In this document: in pieces, positions 35,304-44,321 of the stretch
Layout of the letters: each line of letters begins with the position of its first letter
Position numbering within the stretch: position 1 is the first letter of the stretch
Assembly (NCBI GenBank): GCA_965202875.1
Contig: OZ241870.1
Span: 4,774,001 to 4,838,000, forward strand
Length of the DNA: 64,000 nt
Direction: 5' to 3'
From: HK1 sp965202875
GTDB taxonomy: Bacteria > Pseudomonadota > Gammaproteobacteria > HK1
Program-made: the position numbers and the translations under genes
Notes under the pieces: model-generated
Databases searched by the model: none
What the model was told of the DNA's origin: nothing
Seen by the model: only the letters and a program-made list of their open reading frames with translations

Positions 35304-35909
35304 ATGGCCACGCGGCGGGATGAAGCGAAGCCGGGATTGTCCGCACAGGAGATCGTCACCGTGGTGGACGACGGGAACCGCCCCGTCGCCGAGCTGCCGC
35401 GGCATCGCGTGCGCAGCGAGAACCTTCCCCACCGGGCGACGTACATCTTCGTCTTCGACCGCCGGGGACGGGTGCTCGTGCAGCGCCGCACCGCGATCAA
35501 GGACATCTATCCCGGCTGCTACGACCTCGCGGCGGGCGGGGTCGTGGCGGCCGGGGAGTCGTACGAGGAATGCGCGGAGCGCGAGGCGGAGGAGGAGCTC
35601 GGCATCCGCGGCACGGTCCTCGAGCCGAAGCTCGACCTCTACTACGAGGACGAGCGCAACCGCTGCTTCGGCCGGGTGTTCACCTGCGTGCACGACGGAC
35701 CGTTCACCCTCCAGCCCGAGGAGGTGGAGAGTGCGAAGTTCCATGACGTGGACGAGATTGCGGGTGGCGCCATCGCACCGACGACCCCCGACACCCTGCT
35801 GGCGTTCAAGCGCCTTCTCGGGCTGGCGGATGCCGGCGGTTCGAGCCACGGCCGGCGGGACCCCTTCGACGTACGGGAGCGCACACGTGCACCGAAGCGG
35901 CGACGGTGA
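35304..35909 (+). CDS. Nudix hydrolase (YfcD-like)
   Basis: The 201-residue protein has a complete Nudix box, GGVVAAGESYEECAEREAEE followed by ELGI, after FVFDRRGRVLVQRRTAIKD and YPGCYDLAAGG. The extra N-terminal strand with VVDDGNRPVAELPRHRVRSE is typical of the YfcD/isopentenyl-diphosphate-isomerase-like subgroup, which hydrolyses nucleoside or other diphosphates. The ATG at 35304 was chosen because domain similarity begins there; the frame is open further upstream without signals. The C-terminal 30 residues are low complexity. Confidence 0.9.
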   Translation: MATRRDEAKPGLSAQEIVTVVDDGNRPVAELPRHRVRSENLPHRATYIFVFDRRGRVLVQRRTAIKDIYPGCYDLAAGGVVAAGESYEECAEREAEEELGIRGTVLEPKLDLYYEDERNRCFGRVFTCVHDGPFTLQPEEVESAKFHDVDEIAGGAIAPTTPDTLLAFKRLLGLADAGGSSHGRRDPFDVRERTRAPKRRR

Positions 35910-36026
35910 GGCGGTTCGCGGCCCCGGATCGTCGCCATGCCCCGGATCGCTCGTCCGCGCCCTGCCTCTCCCCTGCGCCCTGCCTCTCCCCCGAGCGGCG
36001 GGAGCCGCCTTCACCCCAGGTCGTGC

Positions 36027-36542
36027 TCAGTCGTCGAGATCGCGCACCCGCGTCAGACCGACGAGCCGGCCCCGGCTCCGTTCGAGTCGGCGCCAGTCGC
36101 CGGGAAGATGGAGCCGGGCGAGTGCGGCGGTAGGCATCAGCTTGCCGTCGCCCGGAATCGGCACGCCGCCGGCCAGATGATCGAGCAGGTGTTCGAGTCC
36201 GGGATTGTGTCCGACGATCAGCGTGCGGTGGGCATCGGGATCGGAACGGCCGAGCACGTCGAGGAGCGTCGAGAGGCCCGCCTCGTAGATCGCGCCCTCG
36301 AAACACACCCCCTCCAGCGACAGGCGAGCCGCCCGCGCGACCTCGTGGAGGGTCTGGATGGCCCGCGTGGCGGTGGAGCAGACGACCGCATCGGGCAGCA
36401 GATCGGTCTCCGCGAGATAGCGGCCCATTCTCTTCGAGGCCCTGATGCCGCGCAGCGCCAGTGGACGATCGAAGTCGGCGGGCGCGTCCGAATCCCAGGC
36501 GGACTTCGCGTGGCGGAGGATGAGCAGCTCGCGGCGGTTCAT
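36027..36542 (-). CDS. sixA: Phosphohistidine phosphatase SixA
   Basis: The 171-residue protein of the histidine phosphatase superfamily has the RHG motif as LLILRHAKSAWD, DRPLALRGIRASKRMG, SSTATRAIQT-like CSTATRAIQTLHEVA, and the second catalytic histidine in LIVGHNPGLEHLLDHL. Length and motif order fit SixA, which removes phosphate from HPt domains. ATG 36542 is directly downstream of the ctaA remnant on the same strand. Confidence 0.93.
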   Translation of the reverse strand: MNRRELLILRHAKSAWDSDAPADFDRPLALRGIRASKRMGRYLAETDLLPDAVVCSTATRAIQTLHEVARAARLSLEGVCFEGAIYEAGLSTLLDVLGRSDPDAHRTLIVGHNPGLEHLLDHLAGGVPIPGDGKLMPTAALARLHLPGDWRRLERSRGRLVGLTRVRDLDD

Positions 36543-36569
36543 TGGCGGATGGCGGCGATGCGGGCCGAA

Positions 36570-36836
36570 TCAAGGGGAAGGGACGAGTCTCGGCGCACTC
36601 GTGGCGCGATACAACCCCACGAGGCACGTCAGCAGCGCGACCGCGCCCGCCTGGTGGCCGGCGGCCAGCGGGATCGGCACGTGGAGCAGCACGGTGGAGA
36701 CGCCGAGCGCAACTTGCAGGGCGACCAGGGCAAGGCTCGCATCGGCCCAGAGGCGGACTCGTCGCGAGGCGCGGGCTCCGAGACACGCCCCCCAGGCCGC
36801 GATCACCGCGAGGCAGCTTGCAAGGGCGTCCGACTT
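36570..36836 (-). pseudogene. ctaA: 3' stub of haem A synthase (CtaA/Cox15 family)
   Basis: About 88 residues remain: LASCLAVIAAWGACLGARA, then ADASLALVALQVALGVSTVL and LHVPIPLAAGHQAGAVALLT. The histidine in LAAGHQAGA and the preceding hydrophobic helix are the signature of the last part of CtaA. The frame loses its 5' end at about 36836, exactly where a repeated GC-rich region and the phage-like island begin. This marks the island's left edge. Confidence 0.75.
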
Positions 36837-36926
36837 TTGGCTCGGTTCCCGGCTGCAAATTCAGTTCTGAGTGCTTTGTCATAGTCGCAGATTGCGCGAC
36901 GACGAGCCGCGCGTAGCGATAGCGGG

Positions 36927-37035
36927 CCTTCCCGAGTCGAACCCTGCCAGCGGCGGATACCCTTCCTTCTGCGGCGGCGCCGTGGGCCGGGGCTACTCCG
37001 TGCTTGGCGCCGGCCGCTACTGCGGCGCTACCGCC
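36927..37035. repeat. Direct repeat R1 (about 105 bp) at the island edge
   Basis: CCTTCCCGAGTCGAACCCTG through GCCGGCCGCTACTGCGGCGC recurs at 37283-37380 with small indels. No gene is visible between the copies; the region contains two further short repeats (GTCCCGTAGGG). The copies lie at the junction between the broken ctaA gene and the phage-like module. Confidence 0.65.
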
Positions 37036-37282
37036 GTCGAAGCCTGCCGTGCATACCCGTCCCGTGGGCGGCTTCCGGTTCGTGGCCGGGCCGGTATCGT
37101 CGAGATTGCGGAGGCTGGTCAAACCCGGAAACCGTCTCCGTTTCGCGCGGCGTCCTGGTGTCCCGTAGGGCGGCGTTCGGAGTCTGGGCCGTGCGGAGGG
37201 AGCGGGGTCGTCCCGTAGGGGGCGTACAGGCGGCTTCGCGGACTCGGTACCTGCCGGGTAGCGCGCCGAGCGGCTTCGCCAG

Positions 37283-37380
37283 CCTTCCCGAGTCGAACCC
37301 TGCCGCGGATACCCGTTGCGCGGCGCCGTGGGGCGGGTGACTCCGTGCCTGGCGCCGGCCGCTACTGCGGCGCTACCGCG
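37283..37380. repeat. Direct repeat R2 at the island edge
   Basis: This is the second copy of R1, sharing CCTTCCCGAGTCGAACCCTG, GGCGCCGTGG, GACTCCGTGC and the palindromic GGCGCCGGCCGCTACTGCGG. It ends just before the minus-strand coiled-coil gene. Confidence 0.65.
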
Positions 37381-37397
37381 CCGGCCTTGTCCATCCG

Positions 37398-37658
37398 CTA
37401 CGCGGCGGGCGGCGGTGCGGACTCGCGGCGGGTGAACCCTTCAAACAAGCCTTCGACGCGCGCCATGCGTTCGCGCAAATCGGCGACGTCGCGATGAACC
37501 CCGCCGATGTCCCGATGGACTTCGGCGATGTCGCGATGGATCCCGGCGATGCTGCTGTGCAACCCCGCGATGTCCCGGCGCATGGCATGGAGGCTCGGCA
37601 GGATGACGGCGGCGAGGGCGATGGCGGCGCCGATGATGGCGACGATCTCGGGGGACAT
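37398..37658 (-). CDS. Small membrane protein with a heptad coiled coil
   Basis: The 86-residue protein (ATG 37658 with GGAGGAG upstream) has one N-terminal membrane helix, IVAIIGAAIALAAVILPSL. A heptad-like repeat follows in which IHRDIAEVHRDIGGVHRDVA and LRERMARVEGLFEGF form a coiled coil. Proteins of this shape are common hypothetical genes in many bacteria and phages. Function unknown. Confidence 0.6.
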   Translation of the reverse strand: MSPEIVAIIGAAIALAAVILPSLHAMRRDIAGLHSSIAGIHRDIAEVHRDIGGVHRDVADLRERMARVEGLFEGFTRRESAPPPAA

Positions 37659-37965
37659 GGAGGCTCCTCCGATGGGGTGACGCGCCGGACGTGTCCGGGA
37701 TGATGAGGGCAATCCCGCGCGGCGCGGAAGCAGGATACCCGTACCCGGTGGTTGGGCGCCACCTTGCGCGGCCGGCGCAACGCCGACGAGTCCGCAACAC
37801 GTCTCCCGTTTCTCTGTCTCCCGACTCCGGCGGCCAGCCTCCGGGGCCGGGCGCCCGCGTGCCGGGTGAGTGACGGCTTGGCACGACAAGCGTTGCCAAT
37901 ATGTTGACGTTACTGATACAGTAGAACCTCGGGGTCAATTGGCGGAGAGTGACGGAGGTACTATA

Positions 37966-38193
37966 ATGACCAATGAAAAGCGGCCTGTGATGCACTTTCG
38001 CATTACACCGGAGCTTCGCGCGCGTGTGGAAGCCTGCGCTCGGCTCGAAGGGGTTTCGCTACCCGAGTACGCACGGGAGGCGTTGCGGAAGCGCTGCGAG
38101 GAAACGGAGCGGCTACAGGGGCAGCGCGAGCGGGCGCGGAAGGCGGCGGAAGGGACTCGGGGAGGCGGCGACGGATGGACGTGGACGGATTGA
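37966..38193 (+). CDS. Ribbon-helix-helix DNA-binding protein
   Basis: The 75-residue protein (ATG 37966, GGAGG seven bases upstream) has MHFRITPELRARVEACARLE then GVSLPEYAREALRKRCEE, an RHH fold of the Arc/CopG type. It is first of a run of small overlapping plus-strand genes like phage early regions, so it may regulate the module. AT-richer DNA with a TTGACG/TATAAT-like pair precedes it (37908-37965). Confidence 0.7.
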   Translation: MTNEKRPVMHFRITPELRARVEACARLEGVSLPEYAREALRKRCEETERLQGQRERARKAAEGTRGGGDGWTWTD

Positions 38194-38396
38194 ACCTGAC
38201 GCTGACGGCGGACGAGCGGCGCGTGCTGGCCGGCGAGCTGGCCGATGACTTGGCGGCGCGGGGGTTGTCGTTGGGCGACGTCGAGCGGTTGGCGCCGTTG
38301 GTGGTGGATCGGTTCCGGCTGACGGTGCCGCGCGGGGCGGCGCGGGCCGGGGAGGGAGGTGGTGGTCGTGATGGCTATGACTCTCGCGGAGCGTGA
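38175..38396 (+). CDS. Hypothetical small protein of the phage-like module
   Basis: The 73-residue frame overlaps the RHH gene by 19 bases and the next gene by 26 bases. Content: LNLTLTADERRVLAGELADD then LAARGLSLGDVERLAPLVVD, an acidic helical protein with a glycine-rich tail. No family recognised. Overlap and a common direction support translation. Confidence 0.5.
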   Translation: MDVDGLNLTLTADERRVLAGELADDLAARGLSLGDVERLAPLVVDRFRLTVPRGAARAGEGGGGRDGYDSRGA

Positions 38397-38556
38397 ACAG
38401 GAATGGGCGGCGGCGGTGCTGGCCCGGGATTGGGATGCGATGGTCGTGCTCGCACGGGAACCGCTACCCGTCGATGCGCCGGCGGAAGCGCGGGAACGGT
38501 GGGCGGCGCGGCGGGACATGCTCGCGGCGGCGAGCGCGGGGGACGTGTCGCCGTGA
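38371..38556 (+). CDS. Hypothetical small protein of the phage-like module
   Basis: The ATG at 38371 (in the context GGAGGTGGTGGTCGTGATGG) gives 61 residues: MTLAEREQEWAAAVLARDWD, then AMVVLAREPLP. It ends in a TGA that overlaps the GTG start of the DUF3102 gene. Helical and acidic; function unknown. Confidence 0.5.
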   Translation: MAMTLAEREQEWAAAVLARDWDAMVVLAREPLPVDAPAEARERWAARRDMLAAASAGDVSP

Positions 38557-39032
38557 CTGACCCGCGCTACACGATGGCGCCGGACTGCGACGAGGCTATC
38601 GGCGCGGTAGCGGAGGCTGGTCCGGTGCTGTCGAACCGGCTGGCGCACCTTGCCGGTGCGGCGGGCGAGGCGAACCGGACGTATCGGCGGAGCTCGGCGG
38701 CGGCGCTGGCGGCCTACGTCGAGGCGGGGCGGGCGCTGTCGGAGGCGCGCGAGTCGGCGAAGCGCGGGGAGTGGGCGGCGGTGCTGTCCGTGGCCGGCAT
38801 CGAGGAGCGCACGGCGCGGAACATGATCCGGGTGGCGCGCGGCGGATGGACGGGCGAGACCCTGACGGCCGCGGGCGGGGTCCGGGTGGCGCTCGACGTC
38901 GAGGCTTGGCGCGGGCGCCTGGCGGACGGGGCGGCGGTGGCCGGCGGAGCCGCGGCCTTCGTCGCCTACTGCGGGGCGGCGGGCGAGGCGGCGGCCGACA
39001 TCGTCGAGAGCCTCGCGGCGCCGGGGGGATGA
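38553..39032 (+). CDS. DUF3102-like phage protein (first half of a probable split gene)
   Basis: The 159-residue frame starts at GTG 38553, overlapping the previous stop. It contains the DUF3102 core RRSSAAALAAYVEAGRALSE, SAKRGEWAAVLSVAGIEERT, ARNMIRVARGGW. In phages this domain is often fused to an adenine methyltransferase. Here the frame ends in a TGA right after a G6 run (CGCCGGGGGGATGAGG). Dropping one G joins it to the methyltransferase frame with no further stop. It is either two genes or one frameshifted gene. Confidence 0.65.
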   Translation: MTDPRYTMAPDCDEAIGAVAEAGPVLSNRLAHLAGAAGEANRTYRRSSAAALAAYVEAGRALSEARESAKRGEWAAVLSVAGIEERTARNMIRVARGGWTGETLTAAGGVRVALDVEAWRGRLADGAAVAGGAAAFVAYCGAAGEAAADIVESLAAPGG

Positions 39033-39624
39033 GGGCGAGAAACCGGAAACCGTTTCCGGTAACGACGTCGAGCCTGCAACGGGCGAAAACGACGGATCGG
39101 GGAAGTGGCATCCGGCGCGTCCGTCTTCCAATGAATGGTACTCGCCAGCCTGGATCGTGGAGCCTGCGCGCACAGTGCTCGGGGGCTTCGATCTCGATCC
39201 GGCGTCCTGCGCCGAGGCGAACGAAACGATCCGGGCGGCGCGCTACTTCACGGCGAACGATGACGGGATGGGGCAACCCTGGCGGGGGCGGATCTGGCTG
39301 AACCCTCCGTACTCGGACCGGGACTTGATCCGGTGGGTAACGAAACTCGTCGAATCGTTCGACTCGGGGGCCGTACCCGAGGCGGTGATGCTGCTGCCGG
39401 CCTACGTCGAAACGCGAATGGGGCAGGCGGCGCTGGCGCGGTGCGATGCGGTCTGCTTCCCGGCGCGGCGCGTGCAGTTCAACCGTCCGGGACTGCCGGC
39501 GACCAACCCGCCGGCCGCGTCGATGCTCTGCTACTTCGGGGCGCGGGTGGATCGGTTCCGGGCGGCGTACTCCGGGCGGGGGCTGGTGATGCCTGGCGTT
39601 TGGGCATGGCCGGAAGCCGCGTGA
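39033..39624 (+). CDS. Phage DNA N6-adenine methyltransferase (second half of a probable split gene)
   Basis: The conserved part reads NEWYSPAWIVEPARTVLGG, FDLDPASCAEANETIRAARY, RIWLNPPYSDRDLI (the NPPY catalytic motif) and CFPARRVQFNRPG, as in phage Dam-like methyltransferases. The first in-frame start codon is a GTG at 39157, but similarity begins upstream at about 39109 and the frame is open through 39033 and beyond. This supports a fusion to the DUF3102 frame. It would methylate adenine in phage DNA to evade restriction. Catalytic motif intact. Confidence 0.8.
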
Positions 39625-39848
39625 TGCAGGCGCCGGAGTGCCTGCCGGATGTGGGCACGATGCCGGCGGGGGATCTGGTCGGGCTGTGGGCTCGGGTGCT
39701 GGTGCAGGGGCGGGGGCTGTCGGTGGCGGAGGTCGAGGCGTTCGCGGGATGCCTGGTCGATGCGGCGGGGCGGGTGGCGGGACGGGGAGCCGATCCGGTC
39801 GATGGCGGTGGCGGCGAACCCGGCGCCTACCTGTTGAGGAGGCGGTGA
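39624..39848 (+). CDS. Hypothetical protein of the phage-like module
   Basis: ATG 39624 overlaps the methyltransferase stop and its own stop overlaps the next ATG. The 74-residue product has CLPDVGTMPAGDLVGLWARV then LSVAEVEAFAGCLVDAAGRV, mostly helical. No family recognised; the tight ATGA coupling on both sides supports it as a gene. Confidence 0.55.
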   Translation: MQAPECLPDVGTMPAGDLVGLWARVLVQGRGLSVAEVEAFAGCLVDAAGRVAGRGADPVDGGGGEPGAYLLRRR

Positions 39849-40273
39849 TGAGCGAAGGCGAAGACTGGAAGGGCCGGCTTGTGGCAAAGCCGGATGAGCC
39901 GTTCGGGGTCGGCCTCTCGCGGATGGGCGAGGGCGCCGTGGGAACCCTGGCCTGCGTCGGGGCGACATTGGGATTTGCGAGCGAGGGGGTCGCTGTCTGG
40001 AACGAGGATGGCACGTTGGCCTTGACTCCCGATCAGTTCCGGGAGGGCCAGCTTGGGATCCTGGTGCTCGATCCGGGAATGGGTCATGCGCCGTTCGAGC
40101 TGTGCCTGTCACTGTCGGGGGTCAAACAGCTTCGGGTACTGCTGGCGCGCTTGGAGGCGGCGATGGCGGACAAGGGCGGCGCGGTCTCTCGCGAGATCGC
40201 GAAGGGCAACGCAGAGCGGTCGGAATGGCCGGAGTTCCTTCCGGACGACGTCGATCCGGGGCGGACTCACTGA
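39848..40273 (+). CDS. Hypothetical protein of the phage-like module
   Basis: The 141-residue protein begins at ATG 39848 (GAGGAGGCG upstream, overlapping the preceding stop). It contains GVGLSRMGEGAVGTLACVGA and a FELCLSLSGVKQLRVLLARL segment resembling small phage proteins with an alpha/beta core; acidic C terminus. Function unknown. Confidence 0.55.
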   Translation: MSEGEDWKGRLVAKPDEPFGVGLSRMGEGAVGTLACVGATLGFASEGVAVWNEDGTLALTPDQFREGQLGILVLDPGMGHAPFELCLSLSGVKQLRVLLARLEAAMADKGGAVSREIAKGNAERSEWPEFLPDDVDPGRTH

Positions 40274-40329
40274 GGGCGGTGGCGCGGAGGGTCGGGGGCA
40301 TGAGGCGACGACGGACAAGGGCGGAGTTG

Positions 40330-40717
40330 GAAACGCTCGACAGTCAGATCTCGGAGACTACGATCCCGCCGGTGTGCTGATCGACCAATCCATCGAGAGG
40401 GAGTTGCTGAGCCATTTGGCTACTCCGTTGTCGGTTCGACGTCTCGCCATCAACCCCGAACAGATCGAAACCTACGATCTGCCCACAAAGCCGCGCAAGG
40501 AAGGCGAGCGGCGCCGGCTCGACATTCAGGAAACGGTAGAGGCGGAGGCGATGCCGGCGAACATCATGCGCCGGCTCTGCGTAATGCCGTCGAAGCCTAC
40601 CTTCCGCCCGGCGCGCTGGAAGCAACGCGCGCGGCGGAGGAATCGGAACGCTTCGGGCTGCAACGTCTCGGTCAGCATATCGAGGCGACCGGGATGCCGT
40701 GGCTGATAAACCGATGA
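40330..40717 (+). pseudogene. C-terminal remnant of a phage TOPRIM-type protein
   Basis: A frame beginning GDYDPAGVLIDQSIERELL (the DxDPxG-like TOPRIM metal site) continues LAINPEQIETYDLPTKPRKE and VEAEAMPANIMRRL. After a one-base shift near 40575 it continues RNAVEAYLPPGALEATRAAE and FGLQRLGQHIE, stopping at 40717. This resembles the end of Spo11/topoisomerase VI-A-like TOPRIM proteins common in phages and plasmids. The N-terminal part is missing. Family call is moderate. Confidence 0.55.
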
Positions 40718-41500
40718 ACCCGTACCGCATCGATCCCGATTCGCCGTGGTTCACGTGCATCAACGTCTCCGGCGGCCGGTCGAGCGGCTTCATGCTTCGG
40801 AAGCTGCTCGATGCGCACGATGGGCGCTTACCTGATCGGTGCGAAGCCGTCTTCGCGAACACGGGCCGGGAGCGCCCGGAGACGCTGGATTTCATCGCGG
40901 CGATGGGCGAGCAATGGGGCGTGCCGATTACATGGCTTGAGTTCGCCTACGTGCCGGACGGACGGCCGAAGACGCGGGCGGTGGTGGTGTCTCGGGAGTC
41001 GGCCAGCCTCGCGGGCGAACCCTTCGATGCGATGTTGCAGTCCGTTTCGTTCATGCCAAGCGTTACTCAAAGAATCTGCACGTCCGAATTGAAGGTGCTG
41101 ACCATCGATCGGTACCTGTGGAACACGCGCACGCTGACGAAGCGCCAAACCCGCAAGCTGATCGGGTTCCGGCACGATGAACCCGCGCGTTGGAAGCCGG
41201 CGATCTATCAGGAATGCGAGATCGCCTACCCGATGGTCGATGCCGGGGTCACGGCGGCGGACGTGGCCGAATTCTGGCGGGCGCAACCGTTCGACCTGGG
41301 AATAGCCAGTGAGTTGGGCAATTGCGATCTCTGCTACTTGAAGGGCCGGGGGAACCTGCTCGAAACGATCCGTGCTGAACCGTGGCGGGCGCACGTTCCG
41401 TATCGGGGAGTCGTTCACGGACTTGAAGGCGGCGGCGCTGGCCGGGGACGTGGGCGGCGATATGGGCGACGAAGCGTTGCCGTGCTTCTGTACGGACTGA
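40714..41500 (+). pseudogene. PAPS-reductase-like phage protein, frameshifted near its 3' end
   Basis: From ATG 40714 (overlapping the previous stop; GTG 40699 also possible) the protein has the P-loop SGGRSSGFML of the adenine-nucleotide alpha-hydrolase fold, FANTGRERPETLDFI, QRICTSELKV, IGFRHDEPAR and GNCDLCYLKGRGNLL. It is a phage homologue of phosphoadenylylsulfate reductases and is often found beside methyltransferases. At about 41395 the frame shifts. The natural ending continues as SFTDLKAAALAGDV and the cysteine pair CFCTD with stop at 41500. About 15 residues seem deleted at the break. Confidence 0.75.
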
Positions 41501-41507
41501 CGGGACG

Positions 41508-41792
41508 ATGAGGCTCACTTCGCACGGGACGGGCGGGGCGCGGCGGAGGCTTCGGGTTCACTCCGATCGGCATCGTGCGCTGACCTGGCGCGGCCTGTCG
41601 TTGGGGGATCTCGTCTTCGAGGTGCACGCGGGCGACGGAAGGACGTACACGTTGAAGCTCAACGATGCGGACGTGGCCGAGGTCCTGCGGGGCGCGGAGG
41701 CGAAGGCTGAACGGGAGCGCAAGCGCGCGGCCGGTGACGATTACCGGGAAAGGTGCGCGCTCGAACGCAACGGGCAATCCCGCTTGGTGTGA
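41508..41792 (+). CDS. Hypothetical protein of the phage-like module
   Basis: The 94-residue protein (ATG 41508) has LTWRGLSLGDLVFEVHAGDG then RTYTLKLNDADVAEVLRGAE and a charged C-terminal helix. No family recognised. It follows the PAPS-reductase-like gene by 8 bases in the same direction. Confidence 0.5.
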   Translation: MRLTSHGTGGARRRLRVHSDRHRALTWRGLSLGDLVFEVHAGDGRTYTLKLNDADVAEVLRGAEAKAERERKRAAGDDYRERCALERNGQSRLV

Positions 41793-41891
41793 TGCGTCTC
41801 GAGCGCGCAATCGGGGCGATACCGAGCGCGCGCGATACCGGCGAGATAGGGCGGCCAACGGCAGGGGGGCGCAACAAGGGGAGGGTGAACG

Positions 41892-42739
41892 ATGGGCGGT
41901 GAGGAGGCAGGCGGGACCGTGCGATGGCCGGATGGAGCGACGTTCACGGGCGAGTTCGGCGCCGATGGCGAGATCATGCGGGGCGTCTACACGTGGCCGG
42001 ACGGGAGCGAGTTCGAGGGCACGTTCCGCGGCGGCCAGCCGGCGGACGGCGTGCTGACGAAGGCGGACGGCACGTTGATCCGTGGCGAATTCGGGCCGGC
42101 GGACGGGGGCATCGGGCTGCAAGGGCAAGGCGCGATCCTGCTGCAGGACGGTTCGCGGGCAACGCCTATCGGGACGGCAAGGCGGAGGGTCAAGGGTCGG
42201 TGCTGCGCCAGGACGGGTCTCGCTACGAGGGCGGCTACCGGGACGGGAAGCCGCACGGACAGGGGGCCAAGACGTACCCGGACGGGCAACGCTACGAGGG
42301 CTCCGTCGTCGCGGGCCAGGCGGAGGGGATCGGCACGTGGACCTATCCCGATGGAAGCCGGTACGAGGGCGAGAATCACGACGATGTACCGCACGGGCGC
42401 AGGGTCAAGACTTGGCCGAACGGGATGCGCGCCGAGGGCGAGTGGTGCGAGGGGAAGGCGCCGCGGCTCTTGGCGGTGACGTTCCCGGACGGAACCCGCT
42501 ATGAGGGCGAATGGCGCAAAAAGGGACCGCACGGGCACGGCGTCCTGACGAATCCGGCCGGATGGCGGTTCGAGGGCGCGTTCGAGGGGATGGGGGGACA
42601 CTGCCTCCCGATCGGGCGCGGGATCGTGACGAAGCCGGATGGATCGACGATCGAGGGCGAGTTCCACGGTGAGGCGGTGGTCGCGGAGGCGGTCGGGCGG
42701 CGGTACGAGGGCGAGTACCGCGACGGGGAGCCTGTCTAG
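41892..42739 (+). pseudogene. MORN-repeat protein, frameshifted
   Basis: Starting at ATG 41892 (GGGAGGGTGAACG upstream) the protein is made of about ten MORN repeats. Examples are GTVRWPDGATFTGEFGADGE, YTWPDGSEFEGTFRGG, SRYEGGYRDGKPHGQG, KTYPDGQRYEGSV and TYPDGSRYEGENHDDVPHG. A one-base shift near 42160 moves the frame; repeats continue to the stop at 42739. MORN repeats bind lipids or serve as scaffolds; in bacteria their roles are mostly unknown. With the base restored the protein would have about 280 residues. Confidence 0.8.
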
Positions 42740-42770
42740 TGGCGGCGGCGCATACCCGTTCCCCGTGCCG

Positions 42771-44020
42771 TGCGGGTCGGACCGTGGGGGCGGCATCCGG
42801 GTCGGCGAGGCGACCGCCGCGGTCACGCCCTGGCCGCACCAGATCAAGGCCTTCGAGCGCCTCTACCGCCACTGGCCGCCCCGGCTGCTGATCGCCGACG
42901 AGGTGGGGCTCGGCAAGACCATCCAGGCCGGGCTGCTGCTGCGGCAGGCGTGGCTGTCGGGACGCGCGCAACGCATCCTCGTCCTGGCGCCCAAGGCGGT
43001 CCTCGGGCAGTGGCAGATCGAGCTTCGCGAGAAGTTCAACCTCCACTGGCCCATCTACGACGGCCGCCACCTCGTCCGCTATCCCTCGCCGGCGTGGCGC
43101 GGGCGGCATCGGACGGAGGCGGATCGGCAGCGCTGGCACGAAGAGCCGGCGGTGATCGCGTCGAGCCACCTGATGAGGCGGCGCGAGCGCGCGAAGGGGC
43201 TGCTGGAAGACGCCGCGCCCTGGGATCTGGTGATCCTCGACGAGGCGCACCATGCACGCCGGCGCGCGGCGGGCGCTGCGCAGGAGGGCGGGCCGAACGC
43301 CCTGCTCCGGCTCATGCGGGGGCTCGCCGGCCGCGCGCGAGGTCTGGTGCTGCTGACCGCGACGCCCATGCAGGTGCACCCCGTCGAGGTCTGGGACCTG
43401 CTCCATCTTCTCGGCCTCCCGCCCGAATGGAGCGCGGACGCCTTCCTCCGCTTCTTCGAGGACCTGGAGCAGCCGAGCCCCTCCTCCCGGGCGCTCGACC
43501 GGATGGCGGGACTGTTCCGGGCCGTCGAACGATCCTGGGGCGAGGTCGCGACGGAGGACGCGCAACGTCTCACGGCGCTCTCCCGCTTCAAGGCGAACAA
43601 GGTCCTGCGGGCGCTTCGCGACCCCGCGAGCATCCCGCGCCGGCAGCTCGAGACCGAAGAACGCCGCGCCGCGCTTCGCATCGTGCAGGCGCATACCCCG
43701 ATCCGGCGGCTGATCTCGCGGCATACGCGGGCGCTGCTGCGCCGCTACTTCAAGGCCGGGACGCTGACCACCCCGATCGCCGAGCGCTCGGTGGACGATC
43801 GCTTCATCGACATGAGCGGCGAGGAGCGGGCGCTCTACGACGCGGTCGAGGAGTACATCGCAAGCACCTGGAACCAGGCGGGCGCCGCCGAACGCACCGC
43901 GGTGGGCTTCGTGATGACCATCTACCGCCGCCGGCTGGCGAGCAGCTTCTGCCCTGCGCGCCACCCTGCGCAAGCATCTCGACGCCATCGCGGAGGACGA
44001 TCGGGGCCGCCTGGCCGGCC
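42771..44020 (+). pseudogene. SNF2-family helicase, truncated at both ends
   Basis: The reading frame enters directly at the helicase core: VTPWPHQIKAFERLYRHWPP, Walker A ADEVGLGKTIQAG, LVLAPKAVLGQWQIELREKF, DEAH box WDLVILDEAHHARRR, motif III VLLTATPMQVHPVEVWDLL, and RFIDMSGEERALYDAVEEYI. It then breaks at YRRRLASSF (about 43955), where an extra T shifts the frame before ALRATLRKHLDAIAED. The same extra T is in the duplicate at 17890. The N-terminal domain and the C-terminal RecA-like domain are missing. It resembles SNF2 helicases of phage-defence islands; the exact system is not certain. Confidence 0.8.
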
Positions 44021-44321
44021 CGGGCCCCAATCCGATGGCCGTGATGCCGATGCCATCGGCATCGCCGGGGACGACCGGGGCCGGCTGGCCGGCCGGGACC
44101 GGGCCTCCTGGGAGCGCGGGCGTCCTGCCCGCAACCGATGGAGTGCGGGCAGTCGCAGCCGGCGGCCGGCAGGGTGGAACGCGGGGCTTCGGGAGGGTTG
44201 CCGGGATCCGGGAGCGCCGTGGCCGGTCGAGTCGACGAGCGGGACGACTCCGATCCGGCCCGGCCGCCGATGGCTTCACAACCCGGATCCACGGTCGAAC
44301 ACGCTCCGTCCGCTCGGGAGG

